A stretch of 64,000 nucleotides of DNA from Lacticaseibacillus rhamnosus (GTDB lineage: Bacteria > Bacillota > Bacilli > Lactobacillales > Lactobacillaceae), in assembly GCF_900636965.1 (NCBI RefSeq), contig NZ_LR134331.1, forward strand, positions 1,240,001 through 1,304,000, given 5' to 3'. This document shows positions 9,158 to 18,250 of the stretch, one piece after another. The notes beneath the pieces are model-generated. The model saw only the letters and a list, made by a program, of their open reading frames with translations, did not search any database and was not told the DNA's origin. Every line of letters starts with the position of its first letter. Positions within the stretch are counted from its first letter, which is position 1. Both the position numbers and the translations under genes were made by a program.

Positions 9158-11117
9158 ATTCGTTAATGTAAGCTGAGAAGAATCCTAAATTGGGCTCATC
9201 CAGAGTACCAACAAGGACGCCCCGATCTAAGAACACATTACCCATTTCACAACTCGTTTCCGCCACAAGCGCACACGCATGACAGGCAGCAATATTTAAC
9301 GAATCGCGTCCTTGGCCAGAACTATCAATGCAGGTGGGGTCGTAGCTACACCAGCGAGCTTTTTCTAAGGCACTGGCGAGTGTTTTGAAGAAATTATCTG
9401 GTATACCCTGGCGAACAAGACCTCCTAACGTGCCTTCAGAGTCTGCGCTTGATGTATAGATCAAGATGCCAGCCATATCAGATTTGTCTGTTTGTCCCCT
9501 AGAAAAGTACAGTCGCTCTTTTAATGCAGAAGACGAATAGCCGCTAGCGAAACTGAGTTCACGTAAAAGTATATGAGAAAAGGTGTGAAGCATATAGTAT
9601 GCGGGATCGATCAACGGTTTACGGTTTTCTGGGACTTGAACCGAACGTTTACGCACGATATTGGCGAAGATTTTTGAACCGTCGAGTTTATTTCTCCAAA
9701 GGTTTAGATGTTGACTGCTCAGTTCAATGAATATACCTTCACCTGAATTTTTCAGAGCGACAAACCGGTTATCTGAGCGACGCAACGAAACTTCATTAAC
9801 AGGAGCCTCGTCTGCGAGGCCAGCTCGTCCTGAACTTGCACGTTCGATTTGTTCTTGTTCCAGCATCATATCCGACTCGATTGGACGAATTCGACTATAG
9901 CCTTTAAGAACAGAAATGACCTCGAGTTGATTTAGGAGCGTAATGTTTTGGAAGACACTTGCGAGTTTCGTATCCCCAAAGTGTTCACGAGGTTGCAGTG
10001 TCATGTCGAAGCGATTGGTGTTACGGGCATATTCCTTAGCGCCAGTTAAAACGAGATATTCATCTCGTCGGTAATCCATCTGACTTTGTTTTTCTTCTGC
10101 GTGAGCAGCTTGCCACACGCTGGAAAAGACATTAATTAGTTTTTCCGGTGTGAGTGAGTTTTCGGTTTCATCAACAAGCGTTTCCAAAAGGGGGGCGTAT
10201 CTTTGAGAAAGAATCGTTTTCGCCTCGTTGAGCGTTGTAGACTTCAACACTTGTTTGAGTAAGGTCTGGTAGGTAGGATTCTGAACTAACTGCTCCTGGA
10301 GTGCAGTGTCTTCCTCGGGTATATTGACAGATCCGACAATGTCGGAAAAGTAAAGGTTATTCGCGTTCCGCATGAGTGCGACTGGCTGTCGGTGACATTG
10401 TTTAGGGTGTTCGTTCTTCTTCCATCCGTACCGACCGTGACAATTCACGCCAATGCGCAAAAGGGTGGCGCCAAATGAATCATCAAACACACCTTGCAGA
10501 TTACGTTTAGCCGTACACGAACACTCGACCACAAGATCCCCAATCGTGCCAGAAAGAAGGTTATCTTTTAGCTTTAGCCGATGAGTGCCGCGGGGAAAAT
10601 CGTTTTTTTCTTTAGAATGTGCCCACTCCATCCATGGAAAGTCTTGAATGTGCCCATCTCTGCAAGCGCAGACAAGTCGGACCGGGATTAATTCCTCCCG
10701 ATAACGCTTGTTAGACTTTGATAGTTCAAAATGAAACGGCTTGACATTAAATCGCTTCAGATCAGCATCGTTTCGGAGGTCAGCACGCCACTGCGAGAGT
10801 GTCCGAAGTTCGCGGTTCTTTGGCCCGAAATACCACTGTGGAAATGAAACTCCAGTGATAAATTCTTTGGTAAGATCAGTTGGGGGAGCGATAAATCCCG
10901 CTGCATTGAGGCTAGATTGTAATCGAATGTCAACGATAGGGTCTTCGTTACTTGTGGGTTGCCAGAACTGCGAGTCACAAATCATAACCGATTGATTGTT
11001 GATTTGGGTAAGGGCGCCAGTCCCAAACGGAGTAATCAGCTGTGATTGGCGAATTTGGTTTTCTGGTGAACGGCGCTGACCGTCATTTGAAATTTTACCA
11101 TCGTTAAACCTAGTCAT
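9156..11117 (-). CDS. drmB: DISARM protein DrmB (DUF1998 domain)
   Basis: 653 residues. The early motif CACRDGHIQDFPW at about 150-162 and the C-terminal cysteine-rich block (CHACALVAETSCEMGN, just before the end) are the hallmarks of DUF1998 proteins such as DrmB. The cysteines probably bind zinc. In class 2 DISARM, DrmB forms a complex with the helicase DrmA that loads on incoming DNA and is autoinhibited by a loop released by 5' ends. Its first eight bases overlap the end of drmA, so translation is coupled. It is the last gene of the minus-strand operon. A drmC gene (phospholipase-D family), which normally follows, is absent: only 27 bases separate drmB from the methyltransferase. Confidence 0.88.
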   Translation of the reverse strand: MTRFNDGKISNDGQRRSPENQIRQSQLITPFGTGALTQINNQSVMICDSQFWQPTSNEDPIVDIRLQSSLNAAGFIAPPTDLTKEFITGVSFPQWYFGPKNRELRTLSQWRADLRNDADLKRFNVKPFHFELSKSNKRYREELIPVRLVCACRDGHIQDFPWMEWAHSKEKNDFPRGTHRLKLKDNLLSGTIGDLVVECSCTAKRNLQGVFDDSFGATLLRIGVNCHGRYGWKKNEHPKQCHRQPVALMRNANNLYFSDIVGSVNIPEEDTALQEQLVQNPTYQTLLKQVLKSTTLNEAKTILSQRYAPLLETLVDETENSLTPEKLINVFSSVWQAAHAEEKQSQMDYRRDEYLVLTGAKEYARNTNRFDMTLQPREHFGDTKLASVFQNITLLNQLEVISVLKGYSRIRPIESDMMLEQEQIERASSGRAGLADEAPVNEVSLRRSDNRFVALKNSGEGIFIELSSQHLNLWRNKLDGSKIFANIVRKRSVQVPENRKPLIDPAYYMLHTFSHILLRELSFASGYSSSALKERLYFSRGQTDKSDMAGILIYTSSADSEGTLGGLVRQGIPDNFFKTLASALEKARWCSYDPTCIDSSGQGRDSLNIAACHACALVAETSCEMGNVFLDRGVLVGTLDEPNLGFFSAYINE

Positions 11118-14100
11118 CTGTCAGACTCTCCTTTATGGAAATATTCCCAGAGTTTTCTATATCGCGCATAGAGTTCATCGCGAAATAAGCTTCGTGATGA
11201 GCTTGTCTCATATCAAAACTTTTAAGGAGGTAAACGGTATCTGGTGTGGCGTCTTTCTTCCCCGCAAAGTATAAGAGATTTTTGTTTGCAGTGTTGTCAC
11301 TTAACACGGCAAATTGCAACCAGTGTTCAGAGATGGCATCAAGCTTTTCACTTGCTTTAGCTGTGTAAAGATTTTCTGAATCGTTTCGCTGTATGCGATC
11401 AAGCAAAAATGTTTTTGCACGTGCTAGCTCTGGTTTGAACTTAAGAATTGAGCTAGCATTTTTCTGGGACAAGAGGGCAGGATTCGTGTGTCGTAGCATA
11501 CCAATCAAAACAGCTGCTAAAGCCTTATCTAAGGCAGGTTGGGAGAATGGTGTTACGCTGCTTGGCTCTACTTGTGCGTACATACTCTGATGATAACTTG
11601 TGAAAGCCTCATAGTGAGAACGGTCGCGACTTTTAGTCGAGCTGTATAGTGCAAACACCAAACCTAATGTATCTCGGCCAACCCGACTGGTCGCTTGGAT
11701 ATATTCAGAGGTGAGCTTAGGCTGACCGACAACGATCATGCTGTTCAATCTTGAAATGTCGATGCCCACTGAGAGCATATTAGTAGCAATCATGGTGTCG
11801 ACAGCTCGTTCATCTGAGGTATGCGCGTGCGTGAGCTTCTCAATTGTGCTAACGATTTCGCTGCTAGAAACGTGTGAAGTAAGCTCAAGATTACCGAACG
11901 TATTAAGCTGCCGCGAAGAAGCGGAGCCTTCAAGTTTGGTGAGGCGACGCAGCTCATCACGCACATCATCCATCAGTAAAGTGGAAGCTTTCCCTAACTC
12001 TCTGAGGCTATTGAAATAACCGACGACTGTCCAGAAAAGATCCTGCTCTTCAGGACTCAGATCAAGCTCAACAATCGAATGAAGAAGAGCCGCAAATAGA
12101 CGAATTTCTGTCGTCACTTGGGTTTTGCCTGTGCCCATCACGCCAACATATAGGCGACCGTATAGATTGCCACCAGCAGACGGCTTGCTTGTTTTGACGA
12201 AGAAGTTGTCGTCAACGTCTAGTCCGTCCGGTGGAAACTGCATAACATCTCGATCAAAAAGATTGCGAACTTGTTCTTGAGAATTTCTGATAGTCGCTGT
12301 TGAGGCGAGGTATTTAGGCCGTGAAGCTCCTGAAGACAAGATGTAATCGAAGCTACTCTCATAAAGCCCGACGATACTACCTAACGGACCAGAGATAAGG
12401 TGTAATTCATCCTGGATGATGAGCTGTGGTTTATAGACTTTGCCCGTTTTGTTGTTGGAGCAAGAAAACAGGGCCGCGGTCTTTTCGTTGATCGGCACTT
12501 GTGCAAACTTATCAACGGTTCCAAATAAGAGCGTCGGTTGATTTTTGTAGATAGAATCGTCAATAACATAAATTGGCAACTTCTCATGGAAAGGGCAACT
12601 GAAATTTTGACATTGGAGATCAAAACCATTGTCATTGACTAGTGGGGCGTATCCCCAAGCATCTATGACAAGTTTTTCTGTATCATCTGGGATAATGCTG
12701 TGCTTTTGATGACACCAAGGACATTCAAGTACCTGAAACGGATTTGGGCTGTCATGGTTTTTCCGAAGATTAATAAAATCCATTTTTGCTTCTTTACGAT
12801 GATTGGGTGTTGACCCTCCGCCAACCCATAAACCAACACTAATTTCGTTGATACCCAGATCGTCACGATGCTGACGCAAGAATTCAAGAGCGCAGATCAT
12901 TGAAGAGGCACGTTGAAATTGTTGTGCGGTCAACAAACGCAATGTATAGCGCATGATAACTGTGACACCTTTAGCATCAGCGTCGCCGAGACGCTGATAG
13001 AGAACCACCAACGCAATGGCACACAAGTATGCCTCAGTTTTGCCACCGCCAGTGCTTATCCAAATCAAATCTAAAACGTCACGGAAGTCGCTTCTTTCAT
13101 TTATCAGTGAATCAATCGTTGTGAGTATAAAGGCCAGTTGAAAAGGGCGCCAAGCAAAACTCGTGTTTGGGTCGTCTTCCAGATTTTCATAGGTGCGAGA
13201 CCGAAAACATTGCATCTTCCGTTCGAGGTTTTTACTTCTTTGCAGTAAGATAGCCTCGTTAGCTAGATCGAAGGCGAGCAGAGCAGCTGGGTCCTTACGC
13301 AGGACCTCAATACCTTGGTGTATGCGGTTGCTGCAGATTCGACAGTCTCGAAGGTTGCTATTAGCAATCTCGGCGTAACATGGGTTCTCCATTTTGATCT
13401 CAGGTACCTGTAGCTCACGTTTAGCAATCCATGCGTCGTATTTCGCAGCAAACTTGGTCAAGGATTGTATTTGTGTCTCTTTAGGAACCTCAAAAAGGTA
13501 ACTGTCCGGGCGGAGTATGTCCTTACTAAGCCCCTCCAAATCAAAAGACATGGGTGAGAGTTCATAGGTTGGGATATACTCTGTGAATATGGATTGAACT
13601 TCGCCAGCTTGCGGTAACCAGCCAACCGAAATACCGTGCCCGATAGCGAAGGTTTTCTTGTTGCGGTACTCAAAGCGAATTTTTTGATCTTCTTTACTAA
13701 GCTGGTCTAGGTGAGTATCCATGACATCCTCGGAAGCATAGAACTTGAGTGAGCGCGTTGCATTCAGGATGACTTGGGTTTGGAAAAAAATCGTCGACTT
13801 TGAAGTATTCTGGACGACCAACGTGACGGAGCAAACTTCCCCTTTGTTGTCAGAAAGGGGAAGTTCTCGTACCTTCGCAAAAATCGATAATCCCAGTGGT
13901 TTGCCGGATTTCATAATTTCTGTAGTGAATCTTGGCTTTGTCAAATCTAAAGTGACCTTGGTGGAAATCGGACGACGCTGATAAATTTGGGGTTTTGCCT
14001 TCTTAGATTTTTCCGAGCGGTAATTGAGATTGTAAAGCCGATAAAGAAACGCAGTGGCGTCTTTCATTTCCGGTTTTTCTTTAAGCTGATCAAGTAAGTT

Positions 14101-14622
14101 TCTAAGCTGTTTTTGGAGACTTATCGGCTTTTGAGCATAGCTATCAGCATATGCAATTTGTTTTTGGTCATCAGAAATTTTCAAAATTGGTTCGGTTGCT
14201 TGAGCATCAGTTACAATGTTTAAAATCGACTCAAGAAGATCCGTTGGTAAATCAATCCAAGGATTGACAGTTGTGTCATAAACCGATGTGTTAATCGTGA
14301 AATCCAAGGTGGAAGTTTTCAAGCAGTAAAACGATAAGCCAATGGAACTCGGCTTGAAAGTGTTATCGACAACGATAGGCTCGCTTTCGGCATCAAAGTC
14401 GACATCTTGGTCATCTCCGGAAACGCCATCTGTTGCTTTGCTTGCTACTTTCGGATAAAGGATACCAGTAATGTAACGATTGCGGGGAGGCTCGGAGATG
14501 ATTTCGACGCTTGAATCTGAGACGAAATGTTCAGACCCTGGTCCTAATATTTTGGCAGTGATCGAATTCAGATAGCGACTGCGAATGGCTTCTTGCTTTG
14601 ACTTTGAAATTCTATCTGTCAT
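11110..14622 (-). CDS. drmA: DISARM helicase DrmA
   Basis: 1170 residues, typical of DrmA. An N-terminal region of about 480 residues has no recognised motif. A superfamily 2 helicase core follows: Walker A STGGGKTE (523-530), Walker B DELH (738-741), motif III STAT (774-777), and a C-terminal RecA-like domain with the segment SEYIQATSRVGR. Two cysteine pairs (CPWC at 634-637, CQNFSC at 671-676) interrupt the first RecA domain and may bind zinc. DrmA is the ATP-driven translocase of the defence complex with DrmB. The gene starts 14 bases after drmE and overlaps drmB by eight bases. An internal run of short antisense reading frames is meaningless. Confidence 0.9.
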   Translation of the reverse strand: MTDRISKSKQEAIRSRYLNSITAKILGPGSEHFVSDSSVEIISEPPRNRYITGILYPKVASKATDGVSGDDQDVDFDAESEPIVVDNTFKPSSIGLSFYCLKTSTLDFTINTSVYDTTVNPWIDLPTDLLESILNIVTDAQATEPILKISDDQKQIAYADSYAQKPISLQKQLRNLLDQLKEKPEMKDATAFLYRLYNLNYRSEKSKKAKPQIYQRRPISTKVTLDLTKPRFTTEIMKSGKPLGLSIFAKVRELPLSDNKGEVCSVTLVVQNTSKSTIFFQTQVILNATRSLKFYASEDVMDTHLDQLSKEDQKIRFEYRNKKTFAIGHGISVGWLPQAGEVQSIFTEYIPTYELSPMSFDLEGLSKDILRPDSYLFEVPKETQIQSLTKFAAKYDAWIAKRELQVPEIKMENPCYAEIANSNLRDCRICSNRIHQGIEVLRKDPAALLAFDLANEAILLQRSKNLERKMQCFRSRTYENLEDDPNTSFAWRPFQLAFILTTIDSLINERSDFRDVLDLIWISTGGGKTEAYLCAIALVVLYQRLGDADAKGVTVIMRYTLRLLTAQQFQRASSMICALEFLRQHRDDLGINEISVGLWVGGGSTPNHRKEAKMDFINLRKNHDSPNPFQVLECPWCHQKHSIIPDDTEKLVIDAWGYAPLVNDNGFDLQCQNFSCPFHEKLPIYVIDDSIYKNQPTLLFGTVDKFAQVPINEKTAALFSCSNNKTGKVYKPQLIIQDELHLISGPLGSIVGLYESSFDYILSSGASRPKYLASTATIRNSQEQVRNLFDRDVMQFPPDGLDVDDNFFVKTSKPSAGGNLYGRLYVGVMGTGKTQVTTEIRLFAALLHSIVELDLSPEEQDLFWTVVGYFNSLRELGKASTLLMDDVRDELRRLTKLEGSASSRQLNTFGNLELTSHVSSSEIVSTIEKLTHAHTSDERAVDTMIATNMLSVGIDISRLNSMIVVGQPKLTSEYIQATSRVGRDTLGLVFALYSSTKSRDRSHYEAFTSYHQSMYAQVEPSSVTPFSQPALDKALAAVLIGMLRHTNPALLSQKNASSILKFKPELARAKTFLLDRIQRNDSENLYTAKASEKLDAISEHWLQFAVLSDNTANKNLLYFAGKKDATPDTVYLLKSFDMRQAHHEAYFAMNSMRDIENSGNISIKESLTDD

Positions 14623-14636
14623 ATTTTACCTCCGTG

Positions 14637-17054
14637 TCAATCTTCTAGTAATCTGTTCGTTCTGTATCTAGGTAAGTACTCGGATACTGGTGTGATAGTG
14701 GCAATTGTCATAAAGCTAATGGGTGTGTCAGTCATGTCGAGCTTTTGGCCTTCAATGCGATCAAGTGCTTGTTGTCGTTGATCTTGATACCAGTCACGAA
14801 CCGTAACGCTCGATTGCCGATACGTTTCTGCGTTTTCTTCGATGTCGAGATTATTGGTGAGCTGTCCGATGATGCGGATGAACTCCAGATCTTGAGGAAC
14901 AAACTTAACGCTATTCGGCTGAGACCAGTACCGGAAATATCCCTGAGTGTGATCGAGACCGTATCGTAGGAATTTCTGTACAAGGTCGTTGGGTGTCAAG
15001 TGATTAGAGCGAACGTATTTGATGAACACTTGTTTCCATTCGAAGTCTTTTTGATGGTCTGGATGATTTTCGAATAATTTAGCTAAGCTTTCAGTGCTAT
15101 CGAAGAGCTTTGCAAAGTCATTTTGGTACCATCGCTCATTTTCTATGCGCTGGACATAGGCAACTTCATCCATGGGTTTGAAATCAGCAATTGGCTTGTG
15201 ACGAAGAATGCCCTCGTTGTCACGCGTGAGGATGGTTGCAGAAGGAGTGACAAACATTTTCGCCCTTTTATTTTCCAGAAAAGCCAACCGGTACTTGGCT
15301 ATGACATGGTTGTCCTGCGTGGCCGTTGGCGAAGTTTTTGAAAGTTGTTCTTTTGTTTCATCATTCAAAATGGATTCTTCTCGCTCTAAAGAATCGGAGT
15401 CTTCTTCGGGAGTCAATTCAGAGTCTTCTTTTTCCGATTTGCATGTTAAAGAGTTTCTCAAGTTAGAAATACTGTTTACAAAAGCGGAATCATAATCGAC
15501 ATCGACGAGTTGATCAGTCTGAAGGACTTGTTTTAGAAAAAAAAGGTCATTGGAAAGAGAAGTGGCCAGCTGACGTGCGAAGTCCTTTGGTGCGACAATT
15601 GTGACTTCTCGGGCGATGCCAGAATACATCCAGCGACGGCGCTCTGAGATCTGTGGAACGATCATAATCAGGCGTTCGGGGACATAACGCCTGTCGATTG
15701 ATTGAATGGGCTCGCCATACTCAATCACATGAGCTTTTTTCTTTCGAAGGTTATAATTCGTTCTCATCTCTCCGGCTAATACTGAGTGAGTTAAAATGAC
15801 GGTCTGATTATCAATAATTAAACCGGCAAGAAGATTATCTAACTGAACAGCATAGTTTCCATTAACCAACCGAGTAAGATGTTGCAAAAGATCTTTTGCA
15901 GTATCTTCAGCGACAATATTTTGAAGTTGCAGCTCATCTTTCACCAATTGGAACGCTTGAGCAACACTTTGGGAATTTGAAATCACCGAAGAAAACAGTG
16001 TTTGCTGAAAACGTCGCAAACTTCTCTCGAGATCGAAGAGTTGTTGATCTCTAATACTTGCCAAGAATTCGGTAATTTCGGTCGATTCTGCGTCGATTGT
16101 GGCATCAGTCTGAATAAAGTTTGCAGAAATAGTCCTCGTCTTGAACTCATCTGCTGTCAGCCAACTGTACAGAGTATCCGACGCATTCATGAAAGTTGCA
16201 CCAGCGGTCGACACGGCGGAACTAAGCATGGAGAGAATGTGCGTCTCTATCGAGTGTCTGGTGATAAAATCACGGACATTGGCCAACATGTCCTTGTTCG
16301 AGTACTTCCACCAAGTATCGCCTATCATGTAGAGCGTGAAACGTTTGCTGATTCGTTCGTGGAGAAGGGTATTTAGGGTCTGAAGTTTTGAAACGAAGGT
16401 AACCATGGGAACCATCGTTTTCGTCGTACCTTTTAGATGCTTTGTCTTTCCACCTGCAGGGTAATATTCGCTTGGCACAACAGCACCGAAGCTAAGGGCT
16501 CTTCCTTCAATTCTAAAGTTCATCTTTTCAAGGCGATCAATGACTACCTTGTCGGTCAAAATTACAATGTTAGATTCATCCGTTCGGCTGAAGTGAGAAA
16601 TGTGAAAAAGAGCAGCTACTTTTGCTCTTGTGTCGGTAGTTTTCCTTGAGGAAACCGATTTTGCAAGGCTGACTGAGGATAAGAAAATCTCTCGTGGGAT
16701 CGTCAATAGCAGTCCATCAGAATCTGAGGCCATTTTGCAGACGTCATGGCCATTAAGTTTTTCTACGCCGATAAAAGTATAACTTGTTTCCGCATATACT
16801 AGAGGGGTCCCGGATTTGATTTTCTCTGGGTAAAGGACTTGGCGATCGGCTATGTTTGACAATAGTGTGCGTAGAGCAGCCAATGCTGCTAACGCGGCAG
16901 GGACTTGTTCTGATAGGTAGTAATATAAATAGCCACCGCCTGAGTCCTCGGCGGCTGTGAAGTCGCGCAAAACTTTACTAAGCATCGGATCTTTGTTGAA
17001 CAGTTGCTTTGGTAAAAAGCTGATCATCTTTTCCGTATACTTTTCAAGATTCAT
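14637..17054 (-). CDS. drmE: Putative DISARM protein DrmE
   Basis: 805 residues, no motif I can name with certainty. It is the promoter-proximal gene of the operon drmE-drmA-drmB, which is the place and size range expected of DrmE in class 2 DISARM; DrmE has no assigned function. The N-terminal half contains alternating strands and helices (for example SNIVILTDKVVIDRLEKM and FTLYMIGDTWWKYSN) that could be a degenerate nucleotide-binding or helicase-like fold. No intact Walker A was found. The middle holds a charged, low-complexity stretch (Ser/Glu-rich, about 555-585). GGGAAGG precedes the ATG. The assignment rests on gene order and size, not on similarity. Confidence 0.65.
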   Translation of the reverse strand: MNLEKYTEKMISFLPKQLFNKDPMLSKVLRDFTAAEDSGGGYLYYYLSEQVPAALAALAALRTLLSNIADRQVLYPEKIKSGTPLVYAETSYTFIGVEKLNGHDVCKMASDSDGLLLTIPREIFLSSVSLAKSVSSRKTTDTRAKVAALFHISHFSRTDESNIVILTDKVVIDRLEKMNFRIEGRALSFGAVVPSEYYPAGGKTKHLKGTTKTMVPMVTFVSKLQTLNTLLHERISKRFTLYMIGDTWWKYSNKDMLANVRDFITRHSIETHILSMLSSAVSTAGATFMNASDTLYSWLTADEFKTRTISANFIQTDATIDAESTEITEFLASIRDQQLFDLERSLRRFQQTLFSSVISNSQSVAQAFQLVKDELQLQNIVAEDTAKDLLQHLTRLVNGNYAVQLDNLLAGLIIDNQTVILTHSVLAGEMRTNYNLRKKKAHVIEYGEPIQSIDRRYVPERLIMIVPQISERRRWMYSGIAREVTIVAPKDFARQLATSLSNDLFFLKQVLQTDQLVDVDYDSAFVNSISNLRNSLTCKSEKEDSELTPEEDSDSLEREESILNDETKEQLSKTSPTATQDNHVIAKYRLAFLENKRAKMFVTPSATILTRDNEGILRHKPIADFKPMDEVAYVQRIENERWYQNDFAKLFDSTESLAKLFENHPDHQKDFEWKQVFIKYVRSNHLTPNDLVQKFLRYGLDHTQGYFRYWSQPNSVKFVPQDLEFIRIIGQLTNNLDIEENAETYRQSSVTVRDWYQDQRQQALDRIEGQKLDMTDTPISFMTIATITPVSEYLPRYRTNRLLED

Positions 17055-17083
17055 TACCTTCCCCCCAAAAAAAGAAATAAAAC

Positions 17084-17107
17084 TAAACGCTCAAGTTAAA
17101 GCGTTTA
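17084..17107 (-). promoter_or_regulatory. Inverted repeat in the drmE leader, possible operator
   Basis: TAAACGC (17084-17090) and GCGTTTA (17101-17107) are perfect inverted 7-mers spaced by ten bases. They lie directly downstream of the -10 box of drmE and so cover the transcription start. This could be a repressor site or a leader hairpin; no regulator gene sits nearby. Confidence 0.35.
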
Positions 17108-17113
17108 CTTATG

Positions 17114-17142
17114 AGTATAAACTTTTTTTATCTGACCGTAAA
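17114..17142 (-). promoter_or_regulatory. Promoter of the drmE-drmA-drmB operon
   Basis: On the minus strand, TTTACG (-35, 17142-17137) and TATACT (-10, 17119-17114) are separated by 17 bases. The start codon is 60 bases further on. Confidence 0.5.
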
Positions 17143-17342
17143 TTTTAAAAGGTGTGAAAAAGAAAATGGGAAGAACGGAGAAAGAAAATACTTCAAGCAA
17201 CCTTTTTTGGCGGCATCAAAATTGGGCTAAATCCTTGTTGCAGTTTAGATTCATCACAAAAATAGTCGTAAAGTTAAGACAGCAACAATTAGGTTGTGCC
17301 GCTTGAGCATTGAGCTAGAATATTACATCACGTTAATGCCCG
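17143..17342. other. Intergenic right edge of the DISARM island
   Basis: About 200 bases of A/T-rich sequence between the drmE promoter and the rpsD terminator. No gene, no clear repeat and no integrase remnant were seen. Confidence 0.4.
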
Positions 17343-17370
17343 AAAAAAACACGCCCAAGACGGACGTGTT
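17343..17370 (-). terminator. Terminator of rpsD
   Basis: On the minus strand a 9-bp stem (17370-17362 with 17356-17348, one G-U pair) with a 5-base loop is followed by a run of six or seven U. It lies about 95 bases after the rpsD stop. Confidence 0.7.
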
Positions 17371-17463
17371 CGACAATTATTTGACCTACTGAACTGAGTG
17401 CACGAAACTGCACGCAATAGATCGCAACAAACACCGATGTAACAGTATTTGTTGACAAAAGTA

Positions 17464-18075
17464 TTAAAGTTTCTGGTTATAGTATTCAACAACCAGTGAT
17501 TCGTCAACTTCTGGTTCGAGTTCGCCACGTTCTGGTAAGCGAACAAGGGAACCTTCCTTCTTATTGTCGTCAAAGGTTACGTAAGCTGGACGGGAAACCG
17601 TGTTCTCGATAGCTTCATTGACAACAGCGAGGTTTTGTGAGCGTTCGCGAAGACCGATCACTTGGCCAGGCTGTACTTCATAGGAAGGAATATCAAGGCG
17701 CTTGCCATCAACTGTGATGTGGCCGTGGTTGACAAGTTGGCGCGCTTGAGGACGGCTGGAAGCCAAGCCCAAACGGAAAACCAAGTTATCTAAACGGGTT
17801 TCAAGCAGGATCATGAAGTTATCACCATGGGTACCTTCTTTGATCTTACCAGCGCGCAGGAACAAGTTCTGGAATTGGCGTTCGTTTAAACCGTACATCC
17901 AACGCAGCTTCTGCTTTTCACGCAGTTGCTGACCGTATTCGGAAATCTTACGGCGGTTGTTGGCACCGTGATCACCGGGTGCATAAGGACGACGAGCTAA
18001 TTCTTTACCAGTGCCGGAAAGGGACAAGCCGAGACGACGGCTTTGCTTCCAGCGAGGACCTGTATAACGAGACAT
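17464..18075 (-). CDS. rpsD: 30S ribosomal protein S4
   Basis: 203 residues starting [19 protein letters not shown], the normal start of Firmicutes S4. The upstream in-frame extension to 18183 is leader RNA, not coding. GGAGGA lies seven bases before the ATG. The S4 RNA-binding domain occupies about 93-155 ([18 protein letters not shown] onwards). S4 is a primary 16S rRNA binder that starts assembly of the small subunit body. In Firmicutes rpsD stands apart from the other ribosomal operons and represses its own translation through its leader; the 170-base structured leader here fits this. The gene lies immediately beside the DISARM island. Confidence 0.97.
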   Translation of the reverse strand: MSRYTGPRWKQSRRLGLSLSGTGKELARRPYAPGDHGANNRRKISEYGQQLREKQKLRWMYGLNERQFQNLFLRAGKIKEGTHGDNFMILLETRLDNLVFRLGLASSRPQARQLVNHGHITVDGKRLDIPSYEVQPGQVIGLRERSQNLAVVNEAIENTVSRPAYVTFDDNKKEGSLVRLPERGELEPEVDESLVVEYYNQKL

Positions 18076-18245
18076 ATGAGTATTCCTCCAAGTTTTTATT
18101 TGGAGTAAAATAACGAATTGCGGCTTTAGCACACGGGCAGTCCTGCAAAGGTTCACCTTCGCAGCCGCGGTTACTACTGTCATCGGCGTGATGCCGAGGC
18201 AGGACTGGAGCCGACCATGCCGGCCGCTGCTGCATTATTTTACAC
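18076..18245 (-). promoter_or_regulatory. Structured leader of rpsD, probable S4 autoregulatory RNA
   Basis: About 170 bases of G/C-rich untranslated leader. On the minus strand CAGTCCTGC (18207-18199) pairs perfectly with GCAGGACTG (18146-18138). Between them lie the hairpins CGGC-ATCAC-GCCG and AAGGT-GA-ACCTT, and outside are GCGGC/GCCGC complements, giving a closed multi-branched fold just before the ribosome site. B. subtilis rpsD is repressed by S4 at such a leader. That the fold binds S4 is inference. Confidence 0.5.
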
Positions 18246-18250
18246 GCGAG

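Noticed and set aside
10741-16649. Many + strand frames of 60-124 codons opposite drmB, drmA and drmE
   Set aside because: They are antisense shadows without ribosome sites or recognisable domains.
17328-17573. 81-codon frame on the minus strand
   Set aside because: It covers the rpsD terminator and overlaps the rpsD 3' end in another frame; no ribosome site or recognisable protein.
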